Shown here: positions 1-55,075 of the stretch, piece after piece | How positions within the stretch are numbered: the first letter of the stretch is position 1 | Layout: each line of letters starts with the position of its first letter | Assembly (NCBI RefSeq): GCF_001649575.2 | Contig: NC_051452.1 | Location: 3,035,127 to 3,099,126 of the forward strand | DNA: 64,000 bases | Reading direction: 5' to 3' | DNA from: Kryptolebias marmoratus | Lineage: Eukaryota > Chordata > Actinopteri > Cyprinodontiformes > Rivulidae | Program-made: the position numbers and the translations under genes | Notes under the pieces: generated by a model | Databases searched by the model: none | What the model saw: only the letters and a program-made list of their open reading frames with translations | Told to the model about the DNA's origin: nothing

Positions 1-2168
1 TTCCTATCCTTAGCAAGAATAGTGACCAGAACACACCGGATTGGGTTCACCTTTTTAGAAACGCTGCTTCTCTGCTTCAGATCCAACCCGTTCAGGTGGT
101 TCATCCGTCTGGTTGGAATACCTTCTGGATACCTCTGGTGACTTTTAGAAGGTAAACGGAAGACTGGATTAGTCTACCTCCTCATATACGGACCCCTGAG
201 ACTATGAAGTCTTTTAAATCCGTGCTAAGACCCGTCTTTACTCCTCGGCGTTTGATTGAGGCAAAGTTTGGTTTGGTTTTAGATGTTTCTGTATTTTATC
301 GAAGCTTTACTTGGCTTTTTTTTTGGTCTTTCTTTGTTCTTGTTGTTTTGCCTTTTCATTTCCCTGGCTTGTGAAGCACTTAATCCAACTTTAGTTGCTT
401 TTTTTTTATATGCTATATACAAATATACATCTCGGCTGGCTTGGGGAAGTCGCGGTGGCTTACTGGAGGAGGTACTCTGCTGAGACTGGTGCCTTAATGA
501 TCCAAACTCCTATAAACAGTTAGGAAATGGATAGTTGCTTCTCTTATCTTTCATTTATTTAAGATATATAAGCTAAACATGGGAGTTCTTGTTAATTATT
601 TGACTGCTCTTATTCCTTTGATGGCTTTTCTACCTCTATAAGTACCTTAATTTATGTATTTTTCTCCGTTTAGTTTACAAATTTCTGTCTTGTATTAAAC
701 AAGACAACTGGATTCTGTTGTCTTAGAAACCGTTTTTAATATAATTCTAAAATGATTCAATTCTTTTTTTTTTTTGCTGTTTTAATGTGAGTGAAATAAG
801 ATCCTTTGTCATCTCTGCTTAAATCGAATTCATCCATTCTCAAACAAAACCGGGGACGTTGTGGGGGGGGGTGATATGAGTCAGCTTTTTCCTTTTCCTT
901 TCCGGTCATGAAATCGGCTCGCGCCACCTCCACAGGATGTTTTCACTCGGGACTGCTCGGGTCGGGCCGGAGAGGTCTCGAGGCCAAGTCGCTCTCTGGG
1001 CCGATTAGTATTCTGGCAGGTGTTCAGCCTCTCTCTCTCTATCCCCCCCCTCCTCGTCCCGCTCCGGTCAGATGGAAATTCATGTAAATGTCCTGTAGTC
1101 CGCAGACGGCGAGCAGAAAATTACACTGCATGGCTGCAAATCAGACTGCCGAGAGAAACCCGAGTCCGCTGCTGTGTCTGATACTTTCCTCTCTTTTTAT
1201 TTTGAACACAAAATCTGTCAGCAAGTTGCACAGATGTTAGTTTGACTTGGAGAAGAGGTTTTTTGGTTTGCGTTGCTGTATTTCTTTGGTTTCCGTCACT
1301 CATTCGAAAAGCTAATTGAAGCAGATGACGATAATCCAAATGGGAAAACCACACACACACACACACATTTTACCCATAGTGTGTGTTCTTTAGGTTTGCT
1401 CATCTGTGTGCATGTTGAGTGTTTGGATCCGTGGACCAGACATTGAACCACGTGTCGCGCTAAGTGGGGATTTGTGGCACAAATCTGTCATCACGGACAG
1501 AGATCTTTCGTGAGTGTCGGACGGGCTAATGTGTGAAGCCGCAAGCCTTTAATGACTTAATGCAGCTGTGGCAGCGACCGCGCTATTTAGGCAACATTTA
1601 CTCATAATGAGGTTAGAGCGCGGTGTTAGTCTCTGTGTACAGCTGCTTGTTTTTTAGAAAAGACACACACGGGCAATTTAATGATTATCACTTACCTTTT
1701 ATGATAGCAGGCAGTGATGATCCTATGTAGACTGGAAAACATACCATACCCAAGTTAGATTTTGAACTTTAATCCGAGATTAAACTTAATTTTGAAGAGC
1801 AAAACTGACAGATCTAACCACACAGGGACCGAAGTAAAAGTAAAACAACCAATTATTATTCGCATTCAAGCGTTGCCTGTGTTGGATGTCCTCGCCAAAT
1901 ATAATACTCCAAAAGAACAAGTAAAATAACAATCGTTGCATTTCTAAGTTAAAGCATCCTGCTGTCGCTGCAACCGTCGTAACGCACAGTTTGATGTTCT
2001 CTGATGGATTGGTTTCTGCGTCAGTGACCAGTGTCAAAAAAATGAATCGGTTCGCCAAATTCTGTTGCAAGCTAGACGAGATGTAGCTGGTATTCCCGCC
2101 GACCCCGTAGCTCCTAACCGGAAGTCTTGAGATACGGTGGTTCAATATTCCTCTACAACAGCGGCCTG
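1..2168. other. Intergenic, no gene recognised
   Basis: The first 500 nt are T-rich, with a short hydrophobic open frame (283-483) of no known similarity. A GC-richer patch lies at 900-1100, and a short (AC)n at about 1349-1367. No splice-consistent coding block was seen on either strand. Confidence 0.5.
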
Positions 2169-3296
2169 TTGCTAAAAGTAGCAAAGGGCTAGCTTAAAAG
2201 TAAGGTAAAATTCGCAAAAGGCTAGCCTAAAAGTAAGATAAGAGTACCAAAAGGCTAGCCTAAAAGTAAGATAAGAGTACCAAAAGGCTAGCCTAAAAGT
2301 AAGATAAGAGTACCAAAAGGCTAGCCTAAAAGTAAGATAAGAGTACCAAAAGGCTAGCTTAAAAGTAAGATAAGAGTACCAAAAGGCTAGCCTAAAAGTA
2401 AGATAAGAGTANNNNNNNNNNNNNNNNNNNNNNNNNNNNNNNNNNNNNNNNNNNNNNNNNNNNNNNNNNNNNNNNNNNNNNNNNNNNNNNNNNNNNNNNN
2501 NNNNNNNNNNNNNNNNNNNNNNNNNNNNNNNNNNNNNNNNNNNNNNNNNNNNNNNNNNNNNNNNNNNNNNNNNNNNNNNNNNNNNNNNNNNNNNNNNNNN
2601 NNNNNNNNNNNNNNNNNNNNNNNNNNNNNNNNNNNNNNNNNNNNNNNNNNNNNNNNNNNNNNNNNNNNNNNNNNNNNNNNNNNNNNNNNNNNNNNNNNNN
2701 NNNNNNNNNNNNNNNNNNNNNNNNNNNNNNNNNNNNNNNNNNNNNNNNNNNNNNNNNNNNNNNNNNNNNNNNNNNNNNNNNNNNNNNNNNNNNNNNNNNN
2801 NNNNNNNNNNNNNNNNNNNNNNNNNNNNNNNNNNNNNNNNNNNNNNNNNNNNNNNNNNNNNNNNNNNNNNNNNNNNNNNNNNNNNNNNNNNNNNNNNNNN
2901 NNNNNNNNNNNNNNNNNNNNNNNNNNNNNNNNNNNNNNNNNNNNNNNNNNNNNNNNNNNNNNNNNNNNNNNNNNNNNNNNNNNNNNNNNNNNNNNNNNNN
3001 NNNNNNNNNNNNNNNNNNNNNNNNNNNNNNNNNNNNNNNNNNNNNNNNNNNNNNNNNNNNNNNNNNNNNNNNNNNNNNNNNNNNNNNNNNNNNNNNNNNN
3101 NNNNNNNNNNNNNNNNNNNNNNNNNNNNNNNNNNNNNNNNNNNNNNNNNNNNNNNNNNNNNNNNNNNNNNNNNNNNNNNNNNNNNNNNNNNNNNNNNNNN
3201 NNNNNNNNNNNAAGTAGCAAAGGGCTAGCTTAAATGTAAGGTATAAGTAGCAAAGGGCTAGCTTAAAGGTAAGGTAAAAGTAGCAAAAGGATAGTT
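2169..3296. repeat. 33-bp minisatellite interrupted by an assembly gap
   Basis: Repeats of a 33-bp unit built on AAAAGGCTAGC and AGTAAGATAAGAGTACC. Left copies are near identical; right copies, after the gap, use the variants AGTAGCAAAGGGCTAGC and GTAAGGTA. One strand reads as an 11-residue repeat because 33 is divisible by 3, but there is no gene context. Confidence 0.9.
2412..3211. other. Assembly gap, 800 N
   Basis: 800 N inside the minisatellite. A round number suggests an estimated length, so the true array size is unknown. Confidence 0.98.
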
Positions 3297-6200
3297 TTTT
3301 TTTTATAAAACCTAATAAACGTAAATCCAACATGTCCTCACAGCTTTGTTAGCTGCGTTATCAACATGAATAACAGCCTGATGTTCTCTGCCCTTCAAAA
3401 TAAGAGACCACAAAGAATCCAACTCCCCATAACGCTGAATCAGTGGAGGCCTGAGCCTGTTATTAGAACCAAGTTATTAGAAAAACAGATTGGTTTGTTT
3501 TGCTAGCGCGGCTCATGCCCTTTCATTCAAAGAAAACAAATCTTTAATCAAGGGGACAGACAGCCCTACCCCTACAACGTAAAAAGAACTGAGCACCCCT
3601 GTATTTTGTTGTAAATGCACAAAACGTTGGGATAAATCCATCCATCCATCACTTGTTCACATAGGGATGTAATAACGACAGTTTATATCATATGAACATC
3701 TTAAGGGCCCTATATATACCCTGTGTGTCCTCAATTTAAATCCAACACTATAAAAAGACATTTAGCCCATGTCCATCACCTTCTGCTGGACACTGATGCT
3801 GATTAAGTTCGTCATCGCCCATTGAAACTTTCGCCTCATTTACTTCAACGCAACTTTTTATAGGTTTCCGAGCCTTTCAGAGGTTCTCTCATCGTTTGTA
3901 CCAGGACATTCTGTTATTAATAACTTTCCCTCCTGCCCAGAATGCTTCCATCATCGCTGGGATCTCTGCCCAGTCATGTGTGGCAAGCTTGGGACTGTTG
4001 CCCAGACCAAAAAAAACCCTTAGGTACCCTTTATTGTCACACATTACCCATGAGTCCCTTTGCCAAAACAGTGTCAACCTGGTGGCAAATTACAGAACGT
4101 AGTGGTTTGATTTGATTGAGTCTCATTAATTTTTTTTGACATAGTTTAGATTCCTTTTTTGTAGCAGTTTGTGTTCCTTAATTGGATCAAATCGCGTCTC
4201 GTTTCGTGTGACGGAGAAGCCACACGCTCGCATCGCATTGCTTTTCCTGCACTGTATGCGGTTCTCTGGTGGTGAGCGCGCGCATAATTAAATGTCACGC
4301 CGGGCCTGAAGAATAGCTAATAGCATTTAATCAATTTGCTCCGTCTGTTTGTGAGCCTCCGTCTCTGCATCCTGATGCAAGTGAATGCCTGGCCCAGCGG
4401 GAATAAGCGAGTGGCGTGCCTAATAATATCGAACGTGCAGTTACAAGAGAGAGTAAATTTGTATTTGTAGATCCTATTTGGAGTCTGGTTGCTGATTCTG
4501 TCGCTCCCTCCGTTACATAATTTTCCGTTATTAAAGAGGGCTGCTTATAAAGCTGACAGCACGAGAACAGAGGGTTAAAAACCGAACGCAGGACTGAGCC
4601 AAACGCTTTATTTGTTCGAGCTCAGATGGAACTGTCAGCTGCTTTAATGCACCAGAGACCGCTGGAGTGCTTCCAGGAAGATAACGTACGCCACGTAGAA
4701 TGAAAAATCACCCTCTCTGAGGGCGAAAAAATAAATAAATTAAGGTACAAACAGGATTCTTATTGGTTTGTATAAGCAAACCAAGGAAAATACTTTATTA
4801 CTGCCCATTACGGAAGCTGTGTGTTAGATAAATATCTCATGAACCAATGGAAGGATTTAAATGAAACTTCAGAAAGTAATCGCTGGATTGACATCTAACC
4901 TTTTTAGGATAGCTGTGACAATTATTATAACTTAAAACCCCCAAAAAATAGCTACATTTCAGTCAATTTTACAGATTGAATTTGATATGAGAGCATTGTT
5001 TAGAAGATTGCCATTAATTGTTGGAGTCAGCCCAGTGTGTTAGCAAAATATTCTGAGAAAGATTGAATTTTTCTCCCGTTTTTTTGTCTTATTTGAATTT
5101 TTTTATGTCAAAAGGTCCCTTTCCTCACGCCTCGTCCTCCCCGTCTCCGACTGTCCCACCCCCCTCCCGCGCCGCAGGATTGTCCGCCCTATCAGATTAG
5201 GGCTGTGTCATAAGAAAAAGGAGAGATTGCTGGTTTGGATTAAAAAGCGGGGGGTGCGGGAATGAAATTCTATGATCTCATTGTTTAGACGAGTCACACA
5301 GAGTTCGTGCGTGTGCGCGCGCACGCGAGGGCCGGCGTCGGCTTTATCCCCTGTAATGACAGGGGAGGACAGGCCAGGACCGCCCTAACCCTGCACTGTT
5401 GCATTCTGGGAAAGGGCGCATCCATCTTTCCTGTTGCTGGAGAAGCGTCGAATAAACCACGGTTTCATCTGTTTCTGATTTATTGCTTTCATTTGTCTTT
5501 AAGATGACTACAGCACAATAATCTCGAGTCATGAACTCAGAAAATTACATTTTTCTTCACTGATAATAATCCATTATCATGCATTAGTAGTATTTATACT
5601 CCTAAAGCAGCGAGGTGATAAATTGTCTTGCAAAGGACAAATAAATTAAAACATATTTTCCTTGTTTCTTACAACAACCTTTTCCATGCATTCTGAGATC
5701 TTTGTAAAAATTGCAATTTTAGCAAATACCTTAACTTTTATAAATGTTCCTGTAATAAAACATTTAAGATAAATATTTATAATCTGCATCATGTTGGTCA
5801 TTGTATCTGGAAGGTTGAAAATGTCCATAGTTGCTACAGTTGAATGGGAAAAACTCTTCAAGTACGTTCCAATTATTTACTGAAGCCCTACCGTTAACCA
5901 TTTGAATCCTTATTATTGTTTAAATACATCATTTATTGTTGTTTGTGGCTCATATGAGCTGATTTAATAACAGCACTTATGTGAAATATTTGGCGGATTT
6001 TTAGAAACGCAGTTTAAGCGAACGTGGGAAGGTATTTTTCCAAATGCTTGGCATTTTGTCTAAGCTTGAGGCACAGATATACCCATCCCAGGCCCAGTCG
6101 GACAGCTTCATTAGTAACTCCGCACACGTACCGACCGCAGCGCCACAACGTGCTGAAAACCAGCGCGGCGATGCGACGCACAGGCGCCGTCTTTTCTCGG

Positions 6201-7378
6201 TTGCTCAGTCTGTAAGCAGTGACCTTGAGGCTGCGTTTGTTGTTTTCATCAGTGGACAAAGGAGCGTCGGCTGCCTTTCTCTTCCGATCTCTCCGGGACG
6301 CGAAGCAGAAGCGGGAATGCCGGTGGCGTTCCCGTCTCTCCTCAGAGTAACGAGCGGTGCTTGTTTTAAATCAGCAGACAGCAGCCGTTCGAGATAAAAA
6401 GGAAAGGTCCTGCATTCCTGTCCGTCAGGTGCTGAGCAAGTTCATGAACCATAATAAAGATAAAAAAAACTGAATCAATTTTCTTATCTGACAGACTATT
6501 TTAACATAAATACAATAACCAGCATTTTGGATTAGCAAGGTTCCTGTCATCATTCTACCTGTGTCTTCTTATGGATACTTATGACTTTTAAAACTTCTAA
6601 CTTAGGTCTTTAGTAGCATCGATTAAACTGCACTGGCATTGCTAAAGTAGATATTACTGTAAACTATTGCTGTTGTCTGCTATGATGAGCTTTTCTTAGA
6701 ACACGTGCAGCACAAAATAGACTCATCTGTCCTAGCGTTTATCCTGAATGCTTTTAAACGCCACTCTAAAATGAAACCACAGGCCCAGAACACAAAGCTT
6801 CATCTAAGGATTCCTGTCTGTAAATGTGATGCTGACTGTTGGCGCAGCCGGAATGTTCTCCAGGTGGTGCGAAAGCTAACACGCAGCTCTTATAACTTTA
6901 ATACCCTCACAGAGTCTCTACTCTTTGGTCTGAAAGCAGTTCACCTCTTTCTTCTCAAGGCTGCCTTTAAAGCACAACTGTTTGTTGTTGTTTATATCAT
7001 CCCAGCATTAAAGATGAAACCTTACGCTGTTTCCTGCTTTTCAGGACTTTGTTGTCCACATGCATTTAACTGATAAGACCTTCTCTGAAGACAGTAATAT
7101 AGACGTTTCTGACATAGAGGATCAATGAAGGAAATCCATTTGTCTCAACTAGAATAACCGTCTCAATAGTGTTGCCAGGGACAAGTCCTTATTTAACTTC
7201 CTCTTGATTACTGGGATCATAACGACTCATAGGACAACTTTCCGGTTCGAAATTCGCTCAGTTGATGTGTTTTATGCGGGTTCCCTACCAGTCTTTCAGA
7301 ACTGGGAAAGTCTTTTGGATCAGAGCGGGACATGTTTTGAGTAACAGCTACTGTATGAATGCCTTGGGACGTCTTGAA
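3297..7378. other. Intergenic, no gene recognised
   Basis: No coding exon found. At 4200-4560 and 6040-6370 the sequence is less AT-biased and low in repeats, so it could hold regulatory elements. A short alternating GC/CA tract lies near 5305-5330. Confidence 0.45.
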
Positions 7379-7438
7379 ACATCCATCCGGGGGGGGGGAC
7401 ACTGTGGACAGGTCACATGTCCATCACAGGGCCACATA
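7379..7438 (+). repeat. Left part of an older dispersed repeat
   Basis: Contains a G-run, then CAGGTCACATGTCCATCACA and GGGCCACATA. This matches, from memory, a common teleost repeat whose continuation is found again at 8068 after an inserted element. Confidence 0.55.
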
Positions 7439-8067
7439 TGCCCCTTTTCCACGGGCCCTAACGGTCCCGGCTCCACTCTACTCAGCTGGCTTTGCGAGCG
7501 TTTCCACGGGCCTTTTTCGAGGCCAGCCCTGGCAGTTTTTGGCCCTGCTTCGAAGCAGGGTCCAACCGGGCCGGCCCTGCTTTCATGGGTGAAGCAAGCT
7601 AGCTCCTGTTCACTCATTGGTCGTGGGTGTAGTCGGATTGAAGCGTAAGAAGAGCGAAGAAAACGCCAATAGACAATTTTGGAACGGTAGCGAAGTAACA
7701 AGACTATAAACAACAGCGTTAGCTTACCCTGCAATGTTTGTCCCCCAGGCGCTGTGTCCGGCGGATAACAGCTGTCCTACTCCGCGCAACAATCGCAGCA
7801 TCCAGAGCGTTTCTTCCACTGCGCCTCTCTTCCTGAAGTCTCAGGAGAATCCCCATAAGTTTAAAAAACAGCAACAACACAGGGCCAACATTGTCCATAG
7901 CTCTTGCGTTGTTTACACAAATGCGGCAGCGCGCGGTGCGGCTTTGGACCCCACCTCCCCCCTCCCACCAACACAAGGAGGCGTTTCTCTGCTACCGAGC
8001 AGACTGGCGGGTGGAAACGCGACGCATTGAGCGGGGCTGCTCAAGTAGAGCCAATGGAAAAGAGGCA
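7439..8067. mobile_element. Non-autonomous DNA transposon with terminal inverted repeats
   Basis: The ends TGCCCCTTTTCCACGGG and, in reverse complement, TGCCTCTTTTCCATTGG form imperfect inverted repeats. The interior is GC-rich with CCACGGGCC motifs and has no intact transposase. It splits an older repeat, and ATA is repeated on both sides as a likely 3-bp target duplication. Confidence 0.7.
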
Positions 8068-8150
8068 ATAGAGACAAACAACCCTTCTCACTCACACCTA
8101 GGGACAATTTAGCGCTACCAACGAACCTAACGTGCACGCTTTTGGCCCAC
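8068..8150 (+). repeat. Right part of the older dispersed repeat
   Basis: Begins ATAGAGACAAACAACCCTTC and continues with CACACCTAGGGACAATTTAG, the expected continuation of the repeat interrupted at 7438. Confidence 0.55.
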
Positions 8151-10014
8151 AGAAAGGAAACTGGAATCATCTTGAAACGTCTTTTTCCTAAATAAGTCAT
8201 TATATTTTTAGATTTAGAAATCTATTTAGCTGTATGATGCAGAGGACAAACTGGTCATGTGAGTTTGTGATGTCTGTATTCAATCAGCCACAGGTTTCTA
8301 TCACCCCAATGTAGCTATAATTTCATTCTGTTGACTGTTAGTCGGTTTTGGTTAGGGTACTGTACAGAAGCTAAATGCCGTTTCAGAAGTTTGAGCTCTT
8401 GCATGTCCTTCCAACACCCCACTTGCAAAGTCAAGACTTCAACTCGTTTAATAAACCATCCTCTTGCATATTCATTAGGCCTTTCTGCTTCAGTGCGGGA
8501 CTTTTGATGAACTGATTCAGTCCAGTTTTCTACTCTCTCTGAAGAAGGATAGTCTGTACTTTTGACTTGAATTATCACAAAACTTAATATTTATGGTGCA
8601 GTGTCACCTTACCAGCAGTACTCTTTTTGCGCCCTCCTTTGCATCTATGACACAAACGATAATGACACTAAATTTTGTGGACCGTTTCAGAACTTCTTAC
8701 ACCGTCTCCCGCTTCCGAAGTCGTTCCCTCATCTGCTCCTGAACAAAATAGGGTTAGGGTTGGGCCTTTCTGCTTTTATTACCATGTCAGGTTAAGATTT
8801 GGCACCTGCCTTCTCGGTCATCCCCTTAAACCTAAATGTACCACTTCTCCGGAAACCGACCCATCAGTCACAAAGTCTGCTCGGCCGGTCCAATTGGCTG
8901 CTGAAGGTTGAAGGCTTCAGCTCTTAAATAAAAAAAAAGAGAGCTGCAGATACCCAGCCATGTATCAAAGTGTCTTTTACATTCTTGTTTAAAAGTCTCT
9001 GTGTGCAGGAAGAACCTTTTGTGCTCGGCAGAAACAATTACCGTAGAAGCCTTCAGACTACATTATCATCATACTGCAGAATACATGCATTTCACAAGAT
9101 AACAAGAGGGTGATATTGTCCAAGAAGACGAGCCTCTCCTTATACTCAGCAGCCTGTCATTTTTCTGCAGTTCCTTTTTTTCTTCCGTGCCATGTTGTTG
9201 GAAGGAAATAAATGCTCAACCCAGCTGGGATCGATGATACCTGCCGCTACCATTTTTTTCCCCACCCCCCTTTTCCTGTCGCTTTGACGTATAGAGGTCT
9301 AACTTCCAATTTGGACGTCACCTGTCTGAGAGGACACATATTGGATTTATTCACCGCCGAATGGGTATCGTTTCAAAACATCAAGATGAATCCCCGCAAA
9401 CTGTCAGGGAAGCTCGCAGTGATGCATAACATTAGACATCCCATAACAACGCCGATCTGTAATAAAGTACAGACAGGAAATTGAATTTACGGACAGATAA
9501 GAGCCCCTCAGTCAATTTGTCTCTGTCGTCTCCCGAGAAGCCCTTCGAGGGCCAACTGGGCCGCCGTTCGCGGGAAGTACGTTTGTTTGACGCGTGTCCA
9601 AACGTGGGGTTCAGCGTCGGCCTCGGGGACAAGCGGGGTCGTCAAAAAAAAATCTGTTTCAAGTAAAATGGCTGCTTCACACCCAGAACCAGAGGCACAG
9701 ATGGCACTGATAAATGTTTCTGTATTCACCAGTCTTGGCAGTATTTTGGAAAATGAATTTATCTTTAATAAAGTAAAACCAGAGCTATCGTTCCTCGAAG
9801 GAATGTGGACAAAGATCTCACACGGAGCACGTTGGGGGATGACTTTCAGCTTCTACCACACCAAGTGTGGGAAACCAAGAGTTTCAATGAAGTCCGTCCT
9901 CTGCTTTATGCGATATTTTGCTAACAGACAAATGAACACGCGCCCACAGGCAGTCACCTTTGTCGCCTGCCTTTCGTAGCGTCACACCTTTCATATGGTC
10001 AGGTTTGATGCTTT
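8151..10014. other. Intergenic, no gene recognised
   Basis: No splice-consistent exon. Small open frames at 9212-9979 show no known domain. A short TTAGGG-like doublet lies at about 8748-8760. Confidence 0.4.
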
Positions 10015-10275
10015 GTTCCCCCGGAGAACCAATCAAATCATGGCTCTCTGCATTAAAACCTGCCCATTGGTTGATGAGATATTTTGCTAACAGACAGGTG
10101 AGTCTCAGCTACTAACGCACCAGACTTTAGCAACATGTCTGCTAAAATATGAATCTGGATTAGCTGTGGCGGCCATATTGCATTGAGTTGACTCCAAAGG
10201 TTAATCAGTTGTAGATGTATATGCAGTGGTTATATTTTCGAGAGCCTCATTAAAATCTGTTCACTGGTTTTATTC
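10015..10275 (+). repeat. Dispersed repeat family R1 (copy 1)
   Basis: Carries GATATTTTGCTAACAGACA, then GGCGGCCATATTGCATTGAG and AAGGTTAATCAGTTGTAGAT. Diverged copies occur at 26935-27155, 34025-34205 and 41090-41420. It resembles a non-coding repeat common in fish genomes. Confidence 0.6.
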
Positions 10276-10599
10276 AGTTCAATTCGATTTATTGTCATTA
10301 TACTGAAAAAAAAAACCCCAACCCAACAGCAGCACCTTTATCTTGACTCAAGTAATTTAAAAGCTCTTCTAAAAATGCTAAGCATCCTAAAAGTCGTACT
10401 TGATTAATCATCTTTTTTACTAACATGACACAGAGACACGGGCAAAAATGGTCTTTATGCCTTCAGTGGTGGGCGATAATTAGAAAAACGGTACACTTCC
10501 TTCTTTCGGTTTTGTATGATTAGTAAATGAATCTTGCTGTGTGAAAGTAAACAGGGTGAGTTAAAGGGAGACTGACTCTTAACATTCTGCAGAGTCAGC

Positions 10600-11279
10600 T
10601 TTCCTTTACCCATCACCACTCCATCCTCCCCTGTTCCTCTTTACAGCCAATGCACTTTTCCCTCCCCTGTTTACCCCCCTCTCCTGTCTTTTTCGTTATG
10701 TGTCCATCCTCTGCTATCCCCCCTCCTCCCCGGTCTCATTCGGCATCCCCTCTCTCTCTCTGTCCTCGGAGTCCAGATGAAGGGAGGAGGACAGAGCCGG
10801 AGCCAGAGAGCATCCGTCATCCGTCCCCTCTCCCTCCCGCGCCGCAGCTCCGATCGCTGCACTTCCCCGCGCCTCTGCGATGTGGAGCACATACAGGGGG
10901 CTCGCTGCAGCCCAAACTGTCCAGGTGGAGCGGAGCCGGAAGGGCTGACTTTTCCTATAAAGGGGGGGGAGAGAGGTGAAGGGCAACCCTTGCTGTCTCC
11001 GTCTTCACTTCTTAGGACTGCTTGTGAAAAAAAACCACAACAACAAACAGAACCAAACGACAGAATGGGACAGTCTGCACATCGGATGAGGCTCTAACGA
11101 TGGTGGTACTTGCTGCTGCCTGACTTCACTCTGTCAGTCCTTTTGTTGATTCTTGACATGGACCTGGGTTTGACACCGGATTGTCTGGGATTCGGATGTG
11201 GATTTAGAATGCTGATGAGGAGAACTTGAGCTTTTTGGGGCTTTGGGACGTTGGTGCTCTGTAACAGGAGCATGTGGAC
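10600..11279 (+). promoter_or_regulatory. frmpd3: Candidate frmpd3 promoter and 5' UTR
   Basis: This GC- and CpG-richer stretch lies directly upstream of the first coding exon, between AT-rich flanks. It contains a TATA-like site at 10956-10962, so transcription would be expected to start near 10985-10995, leaving roughly 290 nt of 5' UTR. Several upstream ATGs occur (for example 10777 and 11272). The chosen ATG at 11280 is the one whose frame continues through the next 15 exons. No cDNA evidence is available here. Confidence 0.5.
10956..10962 (+). promoter_or_regulatory. TATA-box candidate
   Basis: TATAAAG, followed at once by a G-run, in the GC-rich region about 320 nt before the frmpd3 start codon. 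It is the only such motif seen in this block. Confidence 0.4.
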
Positions 11280-53457
<42,178 letters not shown>

Positions 53458-54225
53458 ACTTTTACTTCTGCTTTATAGTACGGCCTATGCAGTCAATAGA
53501 AGTCTGTCTTTAGGCATCTTGCAGTTTTTGAGTGGTCTAGAAGAGTCAGATGTTTCTTTTTCTGTGTCTAGGTGGTCTTTATATCCAAAAATATAAGACT
53601 TATTGCAGTTAAACTTAGCATTAAAGTTCTATGTAACATTTTAGAGATGAGTAAGATGCTAAAATAGTCATAAGACTTGCTTTTTCTGAAGACTGCACTT
53701 GACATTTATCGCAATGTCTATTTACAAAGCCATATTGTCACAAACCTTTATGTAGCTAATAGATACTATACCCTTTTTTCCTGTGCATTATGTAACCTGT
53801 TCAGAGTGTGTATAATGTACATAACTATATTATCTGAAGTTGCACTTTCATTGGAAGAACTATTCCTGGTTTGCTTTAAAGTTTTCTAGAGCTGGAGGGA
53901 AATCACTTTCAGTGCGGTCAGTTCACTGTGTACAGTTTTATTACAAATATGTTACAACGATGATTGTAAGAGCAGAAACCGTAAACTTGGACGGTCAGTC
54001 CAGTGAGGAAACTATCGCATCGAATTCATGAAATGTTCAGCGACTTGTAGCATCACAGTGCACTTTTTTTTGTTGCAACACAATAGGAATTTATTCACAT
54101 AAAATACCATTACAATGAGCTTTTTTTGTCATATTCTACTGCTCGGATTATTTTCTAAGAGTAATGAGGAAGACGTATATGAGAGAATATAAAGCTTAAA
54201 TAAAAAATAACACATACACACACGG
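53458..54225 (+). other. frmpd3: frmpd3 3' UTR with AATAAA at 54199-54204
   Basis: AT-rich sequence after the stop, with no competing open frame. An AATAAA hexamer sits at 54199-54204, so cleavage is expected about 15-30 nt downstream. The end point is inferred. Confidence 0.55.
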
Positions 54226-54330
54226 AGTATTTCATGTTGACTGCTGTTGATTGCATCAGATTTTTATTTATAATTCTCTGTTTGGGAATGTTTTGTGCTT
54301 AAACATTTCTTATTTTACACTGTACCAGGT

Positions 54331-54351
54331 TGTTTTTTTTTTTTTTTTTTT
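54331..54351. repeat. T-run after frmpd3
   Basis: About 20 T downstream of the frmpd3 3' UTR. Confidence 0.8.
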
Positions 54352-54444
54352 CAATAATTCACCAATCTATTAAAAGATATTTTACAGATATATATTATTT
54401 GTCTTCTGTCTTGTAGTGTGATGTGTTTTGAGAGTCCCTGCATG

Positions 54445-55075
54445 CCATCCATCCATCCATCCATCCATCCATCCATCCTTATCCACTTCTCCTTTGTCGG
54501 GTTTTGGAGGAAACTGGTCCAGAAGGTAAACCAATCATCTCTCTCTTCTCTCCTCCTGGGGGCATCATGAGGCATTCAGAGGCCAGAGAGGATATAACTA
54601 ATCCCTCCAGTGAGTTCTGATTCTGCAGCCAGGATCTCCTCCCAGAACAATGTTCCTGGAAAACCTGCAGGGGGAGGAGTCCTGGAGGCGTCCAAATCAG
54701 GTGCCTGAACTACCTCAGCTGACTCCTTTTGATGTGGGGGAGCAAGCTCCTCTTCTGGAGTGTAGACGGACCAGTAAATCAAGAGCTTTGCCTCTCAGCT
54801 CGGCCATGACAGGCGGCAGCAACGCCCCTCAGGACTGATCCTTTGGTCCATCTCCAGCTCCGTCCTACCATCAGCTGGGAACGAGACTTCAAGACACTTG
54901 AGGTGAAGATCCCCGGTTCACCTTCATCTGGTCAACTCTGGGCTCAAACTTAGAGGTGCTGACTCTCCTCCTGGCTGCGAACTGGTCCAGTAGACGCCGA
55001 CCGGACCGCACTGTCCGCAAACAGCAGAGATGAGACGCTGAGGCCCCCTAAACCAATCAACATCCTTTCTATGAC
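54445..55075 (-). repeat. LINE 3' UTR fragment with (CCAT)n tail
   Basis: (CCAT)n at 54445-54478, then TTATCCACTTCTCC, GAGGCGTCCAAATCAGGTGC and CTCAGCTGACTCCTTTTGATG. These match, from memory, a very common fish LINE 3' region in minus orientation. No reverse transcriptase is present; the right boundary is approximate. Confidence 0.7.

Noticed and set aside
283..483. Small hydrophobic open frame as a membrane peptide gene
   Set aside because: The composition is simply T-rich; no start context, promoter or similarity was recognised.
2387..3333. Long minus-strand open frames across the 33-bp repeat
   Set aside because: They exist only because N is read as open sequence and because 33 is divisible by 3; there is no real coding evidence.
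8748..8762. Telomere-like GGGTTAGGGTT
   Set aside because: Under two units and isolated; not evidence of an interstitial telomere.
9587..9979. 130-codon open frame on the + strand
   Set aside because: No domain and no splice context, and its 3' part reads through an R1-type repeat motif (GATATTTTGCTAACAGACA).
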